Positions 1 through 8,264 of a stretch of 64,000 nucleotides of DNA are shown here, in pieces. Within the stretch, counting starts at the first letter, position 1; each line of letters opens with the position of its first letter. The notes beneath the pieces were generated by a model. That model had not been told where the DNA came from. It worked only from the letters and a program-made list of their open reading frames with translations, and made no database searches. Source of the DNA: Brevibacillus reuszeri (GTDB taxonomy: Bacteria; Bacillota; Bacilli; Brevibacillales; Brevibacillaceae); the NCBI RefSeq assembly GCF_001187725.1, contig NZ_LGIQ01000002.1, forward strand, positions 62,001-126,000, in the 5' to 3' direction. Position numbers and translations under genes: made by a program.

Positions 1-326
1 AGCATGCGCATCATTAAGAAAAAGGCGATACCGCCCGCCAAATAATACCCTGCTGTTGCAAGCCCGACAAAGCATAAAGCAATAATCGCAAGCAGCTTGC
101 TGCTTCTCGTTTTCAATGCTTCCCCGGTAAAAACCCTGGCAATGACTGCTGCGAAGCAAAATAGGCTGATGACGAGACTGACGATAAAATCATCTGCCTG
201 AAACGCCTGTTTGACGTACGCCGGGAAGGTCGGGGTCTGCATCTGGATCGTACTGAACAAAATCAAATTACAAACAGTTAAAAGGACGAAATCCTTCGTC
301 CACAGTTTCTCTCTAGCCTCTCCCAA
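1..326 (-). CDS. MFS transporter, N-terminal part (cut by window start)
   Basis: The reading frame runs off the left edge. The visible N-terminal part (about 108 residues) begins MGEAREKLWTKDF and continues with three or four hydrophobic segments separated by short loops, one ending ARVFTGEAL, which resembles the loop 2-3 region of major facilitator transporters. A TTG start at 326 is chosen because AGGAG lies 8 bases upstream; a GTG at 335 would overlap that site. The gene follows the MarR regulator by about 11 bases, so the two are probably one operon with the regulator controlling an efflux pump. The substrate cannot be judged from this fragment. Confidence 0.75.
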   Translation of the reverse strand, partial: MGEAREKLWTKDFVLLTVCNLILFSTIQMQTPTFPAYVKQAFQADDFIVSLVISLFCFAAVIARVFTGEALKTRSSKLLAIIALCFVGLATAGYYLAGGIAFFLMMRM

Positions 327-337
327 TGATGTCACTC

Positions 338-781
338 CTACTCTTTTGTATGACTGTTTATGTTTGCGTTAATTCGTAGCAAAATGTCCTTCAAAAAATC
401 CAATTGCTCCGCTGGGATGTCCCCTAATATCTCTGCAACGGCAGTCGCCTCAACAGGAATCGCCTTTTCTACCCATTCCCGACCAGCTGGAGAAAGAGTA
501 ATCAAAAAAGCGCGCCGATCTTGTGGGCAGGGCTTTTTTTCTATCCATCCTTTCTTCGCCAGATTATCGAGCAACCGTGTCATGGTAGGCTGATCTTTGG
601 CTGAGCGAAGAGCCAGCTCTTTTTGGTTGATCCCATCCTGCTCACGAAGCCTGAACAACACAGCAAATTGCTCGGTAGTCAGGTCAAACTCCCGCAGATA
701 AGTAGAGACGTGGTGAATCATTCGCCGATAAGTATTGCCGATCAGAAATCCAATCGGTTCATCCTTCCATTGTTCAATCAA
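338..781 (-). CDS. MarR-family transcriptional regulator
   Basis: This 147-residue protein has the MarR length and layout: an N-terminal helix, a winged helix-turn-helix at about residues 35-100 (QKELALRSAKDQPTMTRLLDNL, then the wing CPQDRRAFLITLSPAGREW) and C-terminal dimerisation helices. The DRRAFLITLSPAG stretch matches the family's DxR...LT..G signature. Start is TTG at 781 with AAGGA upstream. It is followed at once by an MFS transporter, a common pairing in which MarR proteins repress drug or phenolic-compound efflux until a ligand binds. A sigma-A-type promoter with overlapping TTGCTT/AAGCAA half-sites lies just upstream, consistent with autoregulation. The ligand is unknown. Confidence 0.9.
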   Translation of the reverse strand: MIEQWKDEPIGFLIGNTYRRMIHHVSTYLREFDLTTEQFAVLFRLREQDGINQKELALRSAKDQPTMTRLLDNLAKKGWIEKKPCPQDRRAFLITLSPAGREWVEKAIPVEATAVAEILGDIPAEQLDFLKDILLRINANINSHTKE

Positions 782-820
782 GGTGCGATCCTTCTTTCAT
801 CCGAAATACTTGCTTTGACA

Positions 821-849
821 ATTATAAGCTAAGCAACTAAATGTGTAAA
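821..849 (-). promoter_or_regulatory. Sigma-A promoter of marR-MFS operon with likely MarR operator
   Basis: On the minus strand TTTACA (844-849) and TATAAT (821-826) are separated by 17 bases, a near-consensus sigma-A promoter 40 bases upstream of the regulator start. An inverted repeat with arms TTGCTT and AAGCAA (810-836) covers the -10 element, a typical place for a MarR dimer. The promoter is read directly; operator function is inferred. Confidence 0.65.
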
Positions 850-850
850 T

Positions 851-883
851 AAAAAAACCTCCATCGAGGCTTACTCAAGGAGG
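851..883 (-). terminator. Rho-independent terminator
   Basis: On the minus strand CTCCTTGAG and CTCGATGGAG form an imperfect stem followed by seven T residues. It lies behind the small membrane-protein pair and just before the marR promoter, insulating the two units. Confidence 0.5.
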
Positions 884-924
884 AGCGAGATAAAAAAGAA
901 AAATACCGCTTTAGCTGTATTTTT

Positions 925-955
925 AAAAAAGAAAATACCGCTTTACTGGCGGTAT
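925..955 (-). terminator. Rho-independent terminator
   Basis: Minus-strand ATACCGC-loop-GCGGTAT followed by TTTTCTTTTTT. The left arm overlaps the last codons of the upstream 45-residue gene. A second copy of the right arm with its own T-run follows at 905-924, apparently a partial duplication. Confidence 0.75.
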
Positions 956-1080
956 CTCCCTTTTTTTCTGGTGAGGTTGTAGGCGTAGTAGCCCATGACA
1001 GCAATGACGCCAATGATGGCGGCGATGACAAAAAAATTGTGGGACAGCCATTCGTATAAGGGAGGTCCAACTGTAAGCAT
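943..1080 (-). CDS. Small single-pass membrane protein (45 aa)
   Basis: Residues about 14-37 (FFVIAAIIGVIAVMGYYAY) form one clear transmembrane helix, followed by a basic tail LTRKKGRYRQ that predicts the C terminus inside the cell. The start at 1080 is chosen because AAGGAGG lies 9 bases upstream; a longer frame upstream of it overlaps the neighbouring gene and has no site. It is 13 bases behind the DUF2892-like gene and ends in a terminator, so the two are co-transcribed. No family is recognised. Confidence 0.65.
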   Translation of the reverse strand: MLTVGPPLYEWLSHNFFVIAAIIGVIAVMGYYAYNLTRKKGRYRQ

Positions 1081-1093
1081 AGGTGTAGCCTCC

Positions 1094-1642
1094 TTAAGAG
1101 TAAGTAGGATACGTGTTGGATTTTTGTTCGTCCTTGTCTTGGGATCGGTAGGAGATGAATTCACGCGCGGCATTTTCTAATTGCTCGTCTTCTGCTGTCA
1201 GCTCCGGCTTGCGGGAGGCTTCATTTTCCCGGGAAGTGCTGGCGCTTTTTGTGTGATTGGTATTTGCACTGGCGTGTGCGGTTTCCGCATGATTGGTTTT
1301 GTCCTTGCTCATCGCTTGGCCTTTGATTTCCTGATCCTTGTCTGTGCCGCCAGTCATGTTAATGGAGCGGGTGACCTGGTTCATCACAGCCTGAATGCCT
1401 TTTTGCTTAGCCTTGTCCACGATGTTTTGCATGCCATTCGAATGAATCGTATTTACTCCCATTGCCTTGTACATCGGACAAACGCGAGTGACACCCTCTG
1501 CTACCTTCATTGCCGAAAACGATAGCAACAACCACGGCGTGTTATACGGACGACGACTCATTCTGCCAATTCCGTAGGCCAAGCCGAGCAAACCGCCTGT
1601 AATCCGGATCATCGCATCAGTGGTTCCTACATTTTTTTGCAT
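1094..1642 (-). CDS. DUF2892-type membrane protein with long polar tail
   Basis: The first about 65 residues (MQKNVGTTDAMIRITGG... then hydrophobic PWLLLSF and CPMYKAMGVNT) match the DUF2892 (YgaP-like) inner-membrane domain: N-terminal NVGxxDxxiR, two short hydrophobic helices and a C-P-x-Y-x-x-x-G-x-x-T motif. The remaining about 115 residues are polar and rich in Lys, Glu, Ser, Asn and His, probably a disordered cytoplasmic tail unusual for the family. Start 1642 has AGGAGG 9 bases upstream; the ATG at 1648 is too close. The function of the domain is not established; no rhodanese part is present. Confidence 0.75.
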   Translation of the reverse strand: MQKNVGTTDAMIRITGGLLGLAYGIGRMSRRPYNTPWLLLSFSAMKVAEGVTRVCPMYKAMGVNTIHSNGMQNIVDKAKQKGIQAVMNQVTRSINMTGGTDKDQEIKGQAMSKDKTNHAETAHASANTNHTKSASTSRENEASRKPELTAEDEQLENAAREFISYRSQDKDEQKSNTYPTYS

Positions 1643-1835
1643 AATCATAAGCCTCCTGTCGCTTCTTCTTAAGGCTAGTCTGTGGCTCTTTCTGCAATCA
1701 CACCCGTGGAAATTGTTGCTACGGTGTACGAAACAAGCAGGGGAAGTGACAAGGAGTGACGAAGCAGTAAGGACATAAATGAATGAGCATTCAGTTGGTC
1801 AAACGACGAAATCAGGACGGCGAGGAGAGAGAAAA

Positions 1836-3590
1836 ATGCGCGTAAGGCCTTTATCAAGCGAAGCCCATGTGAAACTGATGCGGGTAAGTAGACGATTAGC
1901 ACCAGCTGACCTGTGGATTCAGGGTGCGAATGTGTTCAATGTATATACGAAGGAATGGATGCAGGTACATGTTGTCACGTCTGGCGAACGAATTGCCTAT
2001 GTAGGAGAAAAAGAACCGCTTGTGGATGAACACACCCAGATTATCGATGCAACTGAAAAGTATGTGGTTCCCGGCTATATCGAGCCGCATGCTCATCCTT
2101 TTCAATGGTACAATCCGTACACATTAGCCGATTTCGCTCTCAAGCATGGGACGACTACACTTGTCTCTGATTCGTTGATGTTGATGAATCTCCCGTTTGG
2201 GCAAGTAAAGGAAATCATGGAATCGTTAGCTGAGCATCCTGTCAAACAATTTTTTTGGGCGAGGCTCGACCCACAAACAGGCAAGGACCATCCGCAATTT
2301 ACCAAAGAAGGCTTGGCACGTATGCTGGAGCATCCGCTTGTGGTACAGGGCGGCGAGCTTACCAGCTGGTCGGGCGTGCTGTCCGAAGATGAGAAGATAC
2401 TGTTCGGCTTAAAGCATGCGCTTGATCTGGGAAAACGAATGGAGGGTCATCATCCGGGTGCGTCCGTTGAAACGCTAAATATTGCGTCGGCTGCGGGCAT
2501 TACTGCGTGTCATGAAGGAATTACCGCAGAGGATTTACTCTATCGACTCAGACTAGGCATGTACGCTACGCTGCGTCACTCCTCGATTCGTCCTGACTTG
2601 CCTGATTTGGTCAAAGGATGGCTGGAGCTGGAGCAGCCTTGGTCGCCGCGGATGATGCTGACCTCGGATGGCAGTACGCCGCCGATGCATCGGAACGGAT
2701 TGATGGATGGGACGATTCGAGTGGCGATTGAAGCGGGAATGCCGCCTGAGGAAGCCTACGTGATGGCGTCACTTAATCCGGCTGTCTATTACGGAATGGA
2801 TGGGGAAGTCGGGGGAATTGCTCCTGGTCGTTTGGCAGATTTACTCGTTTTACCAGATAAATACGAGCCTACCCCTGAACTTGTAATCGCAAATGGAAAG
2901 TGCGCAGCGAGAAATGATACTCTGCTTGCTCCGACCGTTCAGGCACAATGGGAGAAGGTACAGTTTCCGCCGGTTGATGGATTAGAGCAACAAACATCAG
3001 CTGACTGGTTCCAGCTGCGTCCCGAAGCTGAACAAACACCTGTCCTGTACATGCTGAATGCAGTCATAACTCGACTGGAAATGACGGAGCTGCCGATCGA
3101 TGAGAATGGTTATGTCTCGATCGAGCACGACCCGCAATTGGCATACATCGCAAGTATCGATCCGACAGGCGGAAGACGAACGTTGGCAGTATTGCACGGC
3201 TACGGCTCTGACTTGGAAGGCTTGGCGAGCTCCTATACGGCTTCAGAGGATTGGATCGTTATCGGACGTGATCCCGACGCGATGAAGCAAGCACTGGATC
3301 GGATGAGAGCAATTGGCGGAGGTGTAGTACTCGTTGATGGGGGGACAATCACAGTTGAATGTCCACTGCCTCTGGCTGGACGATTCTCAGATGCTCCCAT
3401 GGAGGAAGTAATCGAGATGGCGGAGGAGTTGACCCAGAAGCTTCGACAAAAAGGACATACTCACCTCGATCCGCTATATTCGATTCTGTTCTTTACGGCT
3501 ACTCATTTGCCGTACGCGAGGCTTACTTCAGAAGGAATTATTGACGTGAAAAGTGGAAAATTATTGGTTCCATCGCTTCCTCTAGGATAA
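1836..3590 (+). CDS. Adenine deaminase-like amidohydrolase
   Basis: A 584-residue metal-dependent hydrolase of the adenine deaminase (AdeC/YerA) type. The sequence shows an N-terminal beta-sandwich (LAPADLWIQGANVFNVYT), the metal-binding EPHAHPFQ motif near residue 85, further ligands in GHHPGAS and HEGIT, the TSDGSTP motif near residue 280, and NPAVYYGM...GGIAPGRLADLLVL closing the TIM-barrel part. The C-terminal about 170 residues are the AdeC-specific domain. The start at 1836 is supported by GAGGAGAGAG; an upstream in-frame ATG at 1779 lacks a site. Family members convert adenine to hypoxanthine and ammonia in purine salvage, though the YerA branch is less well characterised. It appears monocistronic. 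Confidence 0.85.
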   Translation: MRVRPLSSEAHVKLMRVSRRLAPADLWIQGANVFNVYTKEWMQVHVVTSGERIAYVGEKEPLVDEHTQIIDATEKYVVPGYIEPHAHPFQWYNPYTLADFALKHGTTTLVSDSLMLMNLPFGQVKEIMESLAEHPVKQFFWARLDPQTGKDHPQFTKEGLARMLEHPLVVQGGELTSWSGVLSEDEKILFGLKHALDLGKRMEGHHPGASVETLNIASAAGITACHEGITAEDLLYRLRLGMYATLRHSSIRPDLPDLVKGWLELEQPWSPRMMLTSDGSTPPMHRNGLMDGTIRVAIEAGMPPEEAYVMASLNPAVYYGMDGEVGGIAPGRLADLLVLPDKYEPTPELVIANGKCAARNDTLLAPTVQAQWEKVQFPPVDGLEQQTSADWFQLRPEAEQTPVLYMLNAVITRLEMTELPIDENGYVSIEHDPQLAYIASIDPTGGRRTLAVLHGYGSDLEGLASSYTASEDWIVIGRDPDAMKQALDRMRAIGGGVVLVDGGTITVECPLPLAGRFSDAPMEEVIEMAEELTQKLRQKGHTHLDPLYSILFFTATHLPYARLTSEGIIDVKSGKLLVPSLPLG

Positions 3591-3682
3591 AAGATTCAGT
3601 TCAAAAGATAAGTTTACGAGTAATCGAAGCACTATTTTCATGTGCATGTTGGATATGTATCTGAAGAGAATATTTTTTTCTC

Positions 3683-3710
3683 TTGTAAATTTTCCGATTT
3701 ATTTTACAAT
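3683..3710 (+). promoter_or_regulatory. Sigma-A-like promoter
   Basis: TTGTAA and TACAAT separated by 16 bases in an AT-rich stretch. It would drive a transcript of about 540 nt ending at the hairpin at 4227-4256, or the liv operon by readthrough. Confidence 0.45.
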
Positions 3711-3747
3711 AATGATTAAACAAAGATAAAGGGGGATTCCATTCCGC

Positions 3748-3942
3748 ATGACAAAAAGCTCTCACGAAAGCATTCAATCTGCGGTATTGGTAGAAAGGGT
3801 TGCAAACAGAAGAACGATAGAATCGTACGAACTAGATAACAGCAAGACCCCTGATCTAAGGTGGTTCCGGAGGTCTACATCCAGCAGGCAGCTTGCACAT
3901 AAGAGGGTGGAAAGTCCTATTTTATGTGTGGCGACGGCTTAG
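3748..3942 (+). CDS. Possible small protein (64 aa), doubtful
   Basis: The frame begins MTKSSHESIQSAVLVERVAN and has AAAGGGGG 12 bases before the ATG plus a promoter-like sequence upstream, which is why it is listed. The product is polar and Arg/Ser-rich with no recognisable domain, signal or membrane segment, and may be chance. It could equally be part of an untranslated RNA. Confidence 0.2.
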   Translation: MTKSSHESIQSAVLVERVANRRTIESYELDNSKTPDLRWFRRSTSSRQLAHKRVESPILCVATA

Positions 3943-4226
3943 GTTCTTCTGATATGATTGAAATATCCAGTTTATCCTATTTGTGGTTTTTTTTGAGCAT
4001 AAGTCCGCAAAAGTCGACAAGAGGGACAAACTGGGCAGAAGAGTACGACGAAACTGCCGCGAACAAAGCCTCTGGAAGTCTATTTCCGAAAATGCATGAA
4101 TACGTAAACATCACCCTCAAAACTGTACAACCACCAAAGCATTCTTTTTGCAAGAATAGGATAACCAGCACAACCAAGTAGAAGCATCCGACATCATAGT
4201 ACGATTGATCATGCCTCATATAGCAA

Positions 4227-4256
4227 GGGGCGGCACATAGGTGTACGTCCCTTTTT
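4227..4256 (+). terminator. Hairpin terminator or attenuator upstream of liv operon
   Basis: GGGGCG-CAC, loop ATAG, GTG-CGTCCC with a small bulge, followed by TTTTT. It lies 90 bases before livH and would end the transcript from 3683, or act as an attenuator if that promoter feeds the operon. Confidence 0.55.
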
Positions 4257-4347
4257 CTACGTATACGGAAGAGGCCCATGTTCAGTCGTTACATTAAATG
4301 CAGAAAATTTAAACAAGTATACAAAGGAAATGAGGGATGAGATAAGC

Positions 4348-5301
4348 ATGATGCTAAACATTTTGCCTCAGGTGTTGGTGGACGGATTGATTCTCGGCTT
4401 CATGTACGCTGTCGTAGCACTTGGTTATACGATGGTTTACGGGATTTTGGAATTTATTAACTTCGCTCATGGAGAAATTTTTATGGTGGGTGCTTTTGTG
4501 GGAACAGAGGTGTTGTTGATCTCTGACGCCTTGGGAGCACTGGAAGGCATGAATCCATTTGTCGCACTATTCATAACACTTGTTATTGCGATGGTAATCA
4601 CCGGAGCACTCGGGGTAGGAATTGAACGTGTGGCGTATCGTCCGCTGCGTGGCGCACCTCGTTTGGTTCCATTGATCTCTGCCATTGGTGTATCCTTTCT
4701 GCTGCAGGACCTGGTCCGTTTTACAGAAGCGCTTGCTCGCAACGAATTTTATTTGAACACACCTGCATTATTCACAGGGACCATTCCACTGGGAAGCTGG
4801 GCGTCGATCCCGACAAAGGGCTTGGTGGTGATCGTTCTTGCGATTATCATGATGATTGCTCTTACCTTGTTCGTGGGCAAAACCAAGTGGGGGATTGCGA
4901 TGCGTGCAGTTGCCCAGGATCAAAGCACGGCTTCGCTCATGACAATCAACGTAGACAAAGTGATTATGCTGACCTTTTTGATCGGTTCCAGTCTGGGTGG
5001 AGCAACAGGGGTACTGTTTTCACAAAACTACGGTACGATTGACCCGTATATTGGTTTTATTCTCGGGCTGAAAGCATTTACTGCTGCCGTATTGGGTGGG
5101 ATCGGTAATCTGCGAGGCGCCATGGTTGGCGGTATTCTTCTCGGAATGCTGGAATCGCTCTCCGGTGCGTTCATGGGACCATTGACGAACGGAGCGTTTG
5201 GTGCCGAGTACAAAGACGTGTTTGCATTCAGTATTCTAATCCTCGTGCTTCTCTTCAAGCCGGAAGGGCTATTTGGCGAAGCTGTGAAAGAGAAAGTGTA
5301 G
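4348..5301 (+). CDS. livH: Branched-chain amino acid ABC transporter permease (LivH type)
   Basis: A 318-residue permease with about eight hydrophobic segments. It matches the LivH family by QVLVDGLILGFMYAVVALGYTMVYGI at the N terminus, NFAHGEIFM, and the C-terminal EAA-like region AFTAAVLGGIGNLRGAMVGG. It is the first gene of a four-gene operon with a LivM-type permease and LivG and LivF ATPases. The ATG at 4348 is preferred because GAGGGATGAG lies upstream; an ATG at 4330 has almost no spacing to its site. The complex would import leucine, isoleucine and valine or related compounds (amides, urea) using a binding protein, which is not encoded in this operon. Confidence 0.9.
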   Translation: MMLNILPQVLVDGLILGFMYAVVALGYTMVYGILEFINFAHGEIFMVGAFVGTEVLLISDALGALEGMNPFVALFITLVIAMVITGALGVGIERVAYRPLRGAPRLVPLISAIGVSFLLQDLVRFTEALARNEFYLNTPALFTGTIPLGSWASIPTKGLVVIVLAIIMMIALTLFVGKTKWGIAMRAVAQDQSTASLMTINVDKVIMLTFLIGSSLGGATGVLFSQNYGTIDPYIGFILGLKAFTAAVLGGIGNLRGAMVGGILLGMLESLSGAFMGPLTNGAFGAEYKDVFAFSILILVLLFKPEGLFGEAVKEKV

Positions 5302-5310
5302 GTGAATCCA

Positions 5311-6594
5311 ATGGCAAACATGGCATGGAAATCGTTCAAAGGCATTCCACTCGTCGTCACGTTGGTTTGGATCGTTGCTTTTGCAGCAGCGCTGCATTTT
5401 ATGGACAAATCCGTTATCGCGTTTCTCGGGATTCTCTCATCTATTGTTCTCGTCTATTACACCAATGCTTCCAAAACGGTAAGAATGATTATCGGGGCAG
5501 CGGTTCTGCTCATTATTATTCCGCTGGTAGCCGGGGAAAACCGCTACTACATGGAGGTAGCTTCACAGGTAGGCATTTACGTAGCCATGGCACTTGGCCT
5601 GAATATCGTCGTTGGTTTTGCGGGGCTTCTGGACCTTGGCTATGTAGCTTTCTTCGCAGCTGGTGCCTACGCTTATGCGATCTTTTCCACTTCGCAGGCG
5701 AATCAATTTATTGCAGGAAATCTGTTTCCGCTATCGGGTGAGTGGTTCTGGCCGTTCCTGATTGTAGGCTTGATCGTAGCAGCGATATTCGGGGTATTGC
5801 TCGGCTTGCCTGTTTTGCGGGTAAAAGGTGACTATCTTGCTATCGTTACCTTGGGCTTCGGCGAGATTATTCGCATCATTTTCAATAACCTGGACAAACC
5901 GATCAATATCACGAACGGTCCACAAGGAATTACACCGATTCCATCACCAGAGATATTCGGGATCAAAATGGGGACACCGTTTTACTTCTATTTCATCGTG
6001 CTGTTCGTCATTGCGTTTATCGTCGTAGCGAACATCCGCTTTGAACACTCTCGTTTGGGCAGAGCCTGGGTAGCTGTTCGCGAGGATGAGCTGGCTGCAC
6101 AATCGATGGGAATCTCGTTATTGAATACAAAGCTTGCTGCTTTTGCAACCGGAGCATCATTTGCAGGCGTGGTTGGCGTTATCTTTGCAGCCAAGCAAAC
6201 CTTTATTGACCCTACATCGTTTACGCTGATGGAATCAATCGGAATTTTGGTCATGGTTATTTTGGGGGGCAGTGGAAGTATTCCTGGCGTTGTTCTCGGT
6301 GCCGCCTTCGTAACGATTCTGCAAGTGCAGCTGCTCAAGGAATTCTCCAATTTCCTGCACAGCTTGCAGCAGTCCGGCATCATTAATTTGCCTAACCAGT
6401 TGGACCCGTCCAAGTTCCAGCGACTCGTCTTCGGGATCATGCTGATTCTCGTAGCGCTTTATCGACCGAATGGATTGATACCGGCCAAGCGCAAGAAAAA
6501 TGATCTTGATTCGATTAAAAACAGCCAGTTTACCAAAGACAAGCTCGGCATTTTGGCCAAGCTCACGCAGGCGTCTTCTGGCAAACAGTCGTAA
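5311..6594 (+). CDS. livM: Branched-chain amino acid ABC transporter permease (LivM type)
   Basis: This 427-residue membrane protein has about ten hydrophobic segments and the LivM signatures GLNIVVGFAGLLDLGYVAFFAAGAYAYA and SFTLMESIGILVMVILGGSGSIPGVVLG. It is longer than many LivM proteins because of three extra hydrophobic segments at the N terminus (residues about 10-85), a layout seen in several family members. The start at 5311 has AGGTGA at the right distance; a GTG at 5302 abuts the livH stop. It pairs with LivH to form the channel. The C-terminal about 35 residues are polar and cytoplasmic. Confidence 0.9.
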   Translation: MANMAWKSFKGIPLVVTLVWIVAFAAALHFMDKSVIAFLGILSSIVLVYYTNASKTVRMIIGAAVLLIIIPLVAGENRYYMEVASQVGIYVAMALGLNIVVGFAGLLDLGYVAFFAAGAYAYAIFSTSQANQFIAGNLFPLSGEWFWPFLIVGLIVAAIFGVLLGLPVLRVKGDYLAIVTLGFGEIIRIIFNNLDKPINITNGPQGITPIPSPEIFGIKMGTPFYFYFIVLFVIAFIVVANIRFEHSRLGRAWVAVREDELAAQSMGISLLNTKLAAFATGASFAGVVGVIFAAKQTFIDPTSFTLMESIGILVMVILGGSGSIPGVVLGAAFVTILQVQLLKEFSNFLHSLQQSGIINLPNQLDPSKFQRLVFGIMLILVALYRPNGLIPAKRKKNDLDSIKNSQFTKDKLGILAKLTQASSGKQS

Positions 6595-6614
6595 CGGACA
6601 GGGAGGGGTAGAGC

Positions 6615-7391
6615 ATGGCATTGTTGGAAGCGAAAAATTTGACGAAGCGATTTGGTGGACTGGTAGCCAATCAAGACGTTTCAATTGCCATTGAAAAAGG
6701 AAGCATTACGGCCGTTATCGGTCCGAACGGGGCTGGCAAGACGACATTTTTCAATATGATTACCGGCTTCTATGAGCCAGATGAGGGCGAAATCCTGCTG
6801 AACGGCAAGAGTATTAAAAAGCTGCGTCCCGATCAGATCGCCAGTCGCGGCATTACCCGTACGTTTCAAAATATTCGTCTGTTCAAGCAGATGACGGCTT
6901 TGGAAAACGTCATGGTCGGTGTTCACAGCCGTCTATCTGCCGGACTTCTCGGAATTTTGTTCAACACCAAGCGCGTCCGTCATGAGGAAGAAAAGGCGAA
7001 AGTAGAAGCTTATCAGCTTTTGGAGTATGTGGGGATTGCGCATATTGCCAACGAAGCGGCCGGGAGCTTGCCATACGGCTTGCAGCGACGGCTAGAAATT
7101 GCCCGGGCGATGGCGACGAATCCGCATATCATTTTGCTGGATGAGCCGGCAGCGGGGATGAATCCGCGTGAAACGGTCGAGATGACGGACTTTATCCGCC
7201 GTCTGAAAAGAGAGCTGGATTTGACGATTATTTTGATCGAGCATGACATGAAGCTGGTCATGGGCCTTAGCGAATATATTCACGTATTGGACTATGGACG
7301 CAAGATCGCAGAGGGCACACCGGAGCAAATCCGCAACAACCCGAACGTAATTGAGGCGTATCTCGGAAAAAGCGCGTCGGAAGTGTCGTAG
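6615..7391 (+). CDS. livG: Branched-chain amino acid ABC transporter ATPase (LivG type)
   Basis: A 258-residue ABC ATPase. Walker A is GPNGAGKTT (36-44), the Q-loop lies in TRTFQNIRLF, the signature is the LivG variant SLPYGLQRRLEIARAM, Walker B is IILLDEPAAGMNP, and the H-loop is ILIEHDMKLVM. The divergent LPYGxQRRLEIARA signature is diagnostic of the LivG subfamily. The C-terminal IRNNPNVIEAYLG is also typical. A strong GGGAGGGG site precedes the start. It powers the LivHM channel together with LivF encoded next. Confidence 0.92.
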   Translation: MALLEAKNLTKRFGGLVANQDVSIAIEKGSITAVIGPNGAGKTTFFNMITGFYEPDEGEILLNGKSIKKLRPDQIASRGITRTFQNIRLFKQMTALENVMVGVHSRLSAGLLGILFNTKRVRHEEEKAKVEAYQLLEYVGIAHIANEAAGSLPYGLQRRLEIARAMATNPHIILLDEPAAGMNPRETVEMTDFIRRLKRELDLTIILIEHDMKLVMGLSEYIHVLDYGRKIAEGTPEQIRNNPNVIEAYLGKSASEVS

Positions 7392-7405
7392 GAGGGGGAA
7401 GAGAT

Positions 7406-8113
7406 ATGGCATTGTTGGAACTGCAAGAGGTTCATACCTATTACGGCGGCATCCACGCGTTGAAGGGATTAAGCATCACGGTAAATCAGGGTGAAGTGGT
7501 AACACTGATTGGCTCCAACGGCGCAGGGAAATCAACCACGCTCAAAACGATCTGTGGACAGACGCGTGCGAAGCAAGGTAAGGTCCTGTTTAACGGGAAG
7601 GATATCACGCAGTTGCGTACGCATGATATTGCCAAAGCAGGCATTGCCCATGTGCCGGAGGGACGCAGAATTTTTCCAAAGCTGACGGTGCGTGAAAATT
7701 TGGAGATGGGTGCATTCGGTGTCTCCGACAAAAAGGTAATCGAGGAAGGGATTGAGCGTGCCTTTGCCTACTTTCCTCGTCTGAAGGAACGGATTGATCA
7801 AAAGGGTGGGACGATGTCTGGTGGTGAGCAGCAAATGCTTGCTATCGCTCGTGGACTCATGATGAAGCCGCAAATTTTGATGCTGGATGAGCCGTCGATG
7901 GGTCTGGCGCCGATTTTGGTGGAGCAAATTTTTGACATCGTTACGGAGCTGAATAAAGAAGGCATGACGATCCTCTTGGTTGAGCAAAACGCAAATCAGG
8001 CGCTATCAGTAGCGCATCGTGGATATGTGATTCAAACCGGAGAGATTATTATGAAAGACGATGCGGACATCCTGCTTGCGAATCCTCAAGTACGTGAAGC
8101 ATATCTCGCATAA
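7406..8113 (+). CDS. livF: Branched-chain amino acid ABC transporter ATPase (LivF type)
   Basis: A 235-residue ABC ATPase with Walker A GSNGAGKST (36-44), the LivF-characteristic GIAHVPEGRRIFPKLTVRENL, signature MSGGEQQMLAIARGLM, Walker B ILMLDEPSMGLAP and H-loop LLVEQNANQAL. It is the fourth and last gene of the operon, 14 bases behind livG with a GGAGGGGG site, and is followed by a terminator at 8124-8155. No binding-protein gene follows, so the substrate-binding component must come from elsewhere. Confidence 0.92.
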   Translation: MALLELQEVHTYYGGIHALKGLSITVNQGEVVTLIGSNGAGKSTTLKTICGQTRAKQGKVLFNGKDITQLRTHDIAKAGIAHVPEGRRIFPKLTVRENLEMGAFGVSDKKVIEEGIERAFAYFPRLKERIDQKGGTMSGGEQQMLAIARGLMMKPQILMLDEPSMGLAPILVEQIFDIVTELNKEGMTILLVEQNANQALSVAHRGYVIQTGEIIMKDDADILLANPQVREAYLA

Positions 8114-8123
8114 GTGCTGCAAG

Positions 8124-8155
8124 ACCGATGGAGGGAGAAACTCTATCGGTTTTTC
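8124..8155 (+). terminator. Terminator of liv operon
   Basis: ACCGAT and ATCGGT form the stem, with the inner bases also partly paired, followed by TTTTTCTTTT. It lies 10 bases behind livF. Confidence 0.8.
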
Positions 8156-8264
8156 TTTTCTAATGCAAGTCTTCTGCTATAGTAAAGAGTAGAGAATATT
8201 TGCTCTTTGTGGGAGAAACAAATCCATGTTGAACAAACAGGTCAGATGGCAGAGGAGGTCCGAC

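Larger units (their letters stand above)
3591..4347 (+). other. 750-bp gap with small transcription unit and leader before liv operon
   Basis: No convincing gene is present. It holds a sigma-A-like promoter (3683-3710), one short frame with a purine-rich site (3748-3942) and a hairpin terminator (4227-4256). Two further frames (3924-4181 plus, 3977-4279 minus) have no ribosome binding site and unnatural composition. The liv operon starts at 4348 behind GAGGGATGAG. Confidence 0.5.

Noticed and set aside
3855..3920. T-box-like sequences (AAGGTGGTTCCGG, AGGGTGGAAAG) before the liv operon
   Set aside because: They match the AGGGTGGNACCGCG core only partly, and the nearest terminator is about 340 bases downstream instead of directly adjacent.
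3977..4279. 100-residue minus-strand frame in the gap before livH
   Set aside because: No ribosome binding site, odd composition, and it is antisense to the promoter and terminator of that gap.
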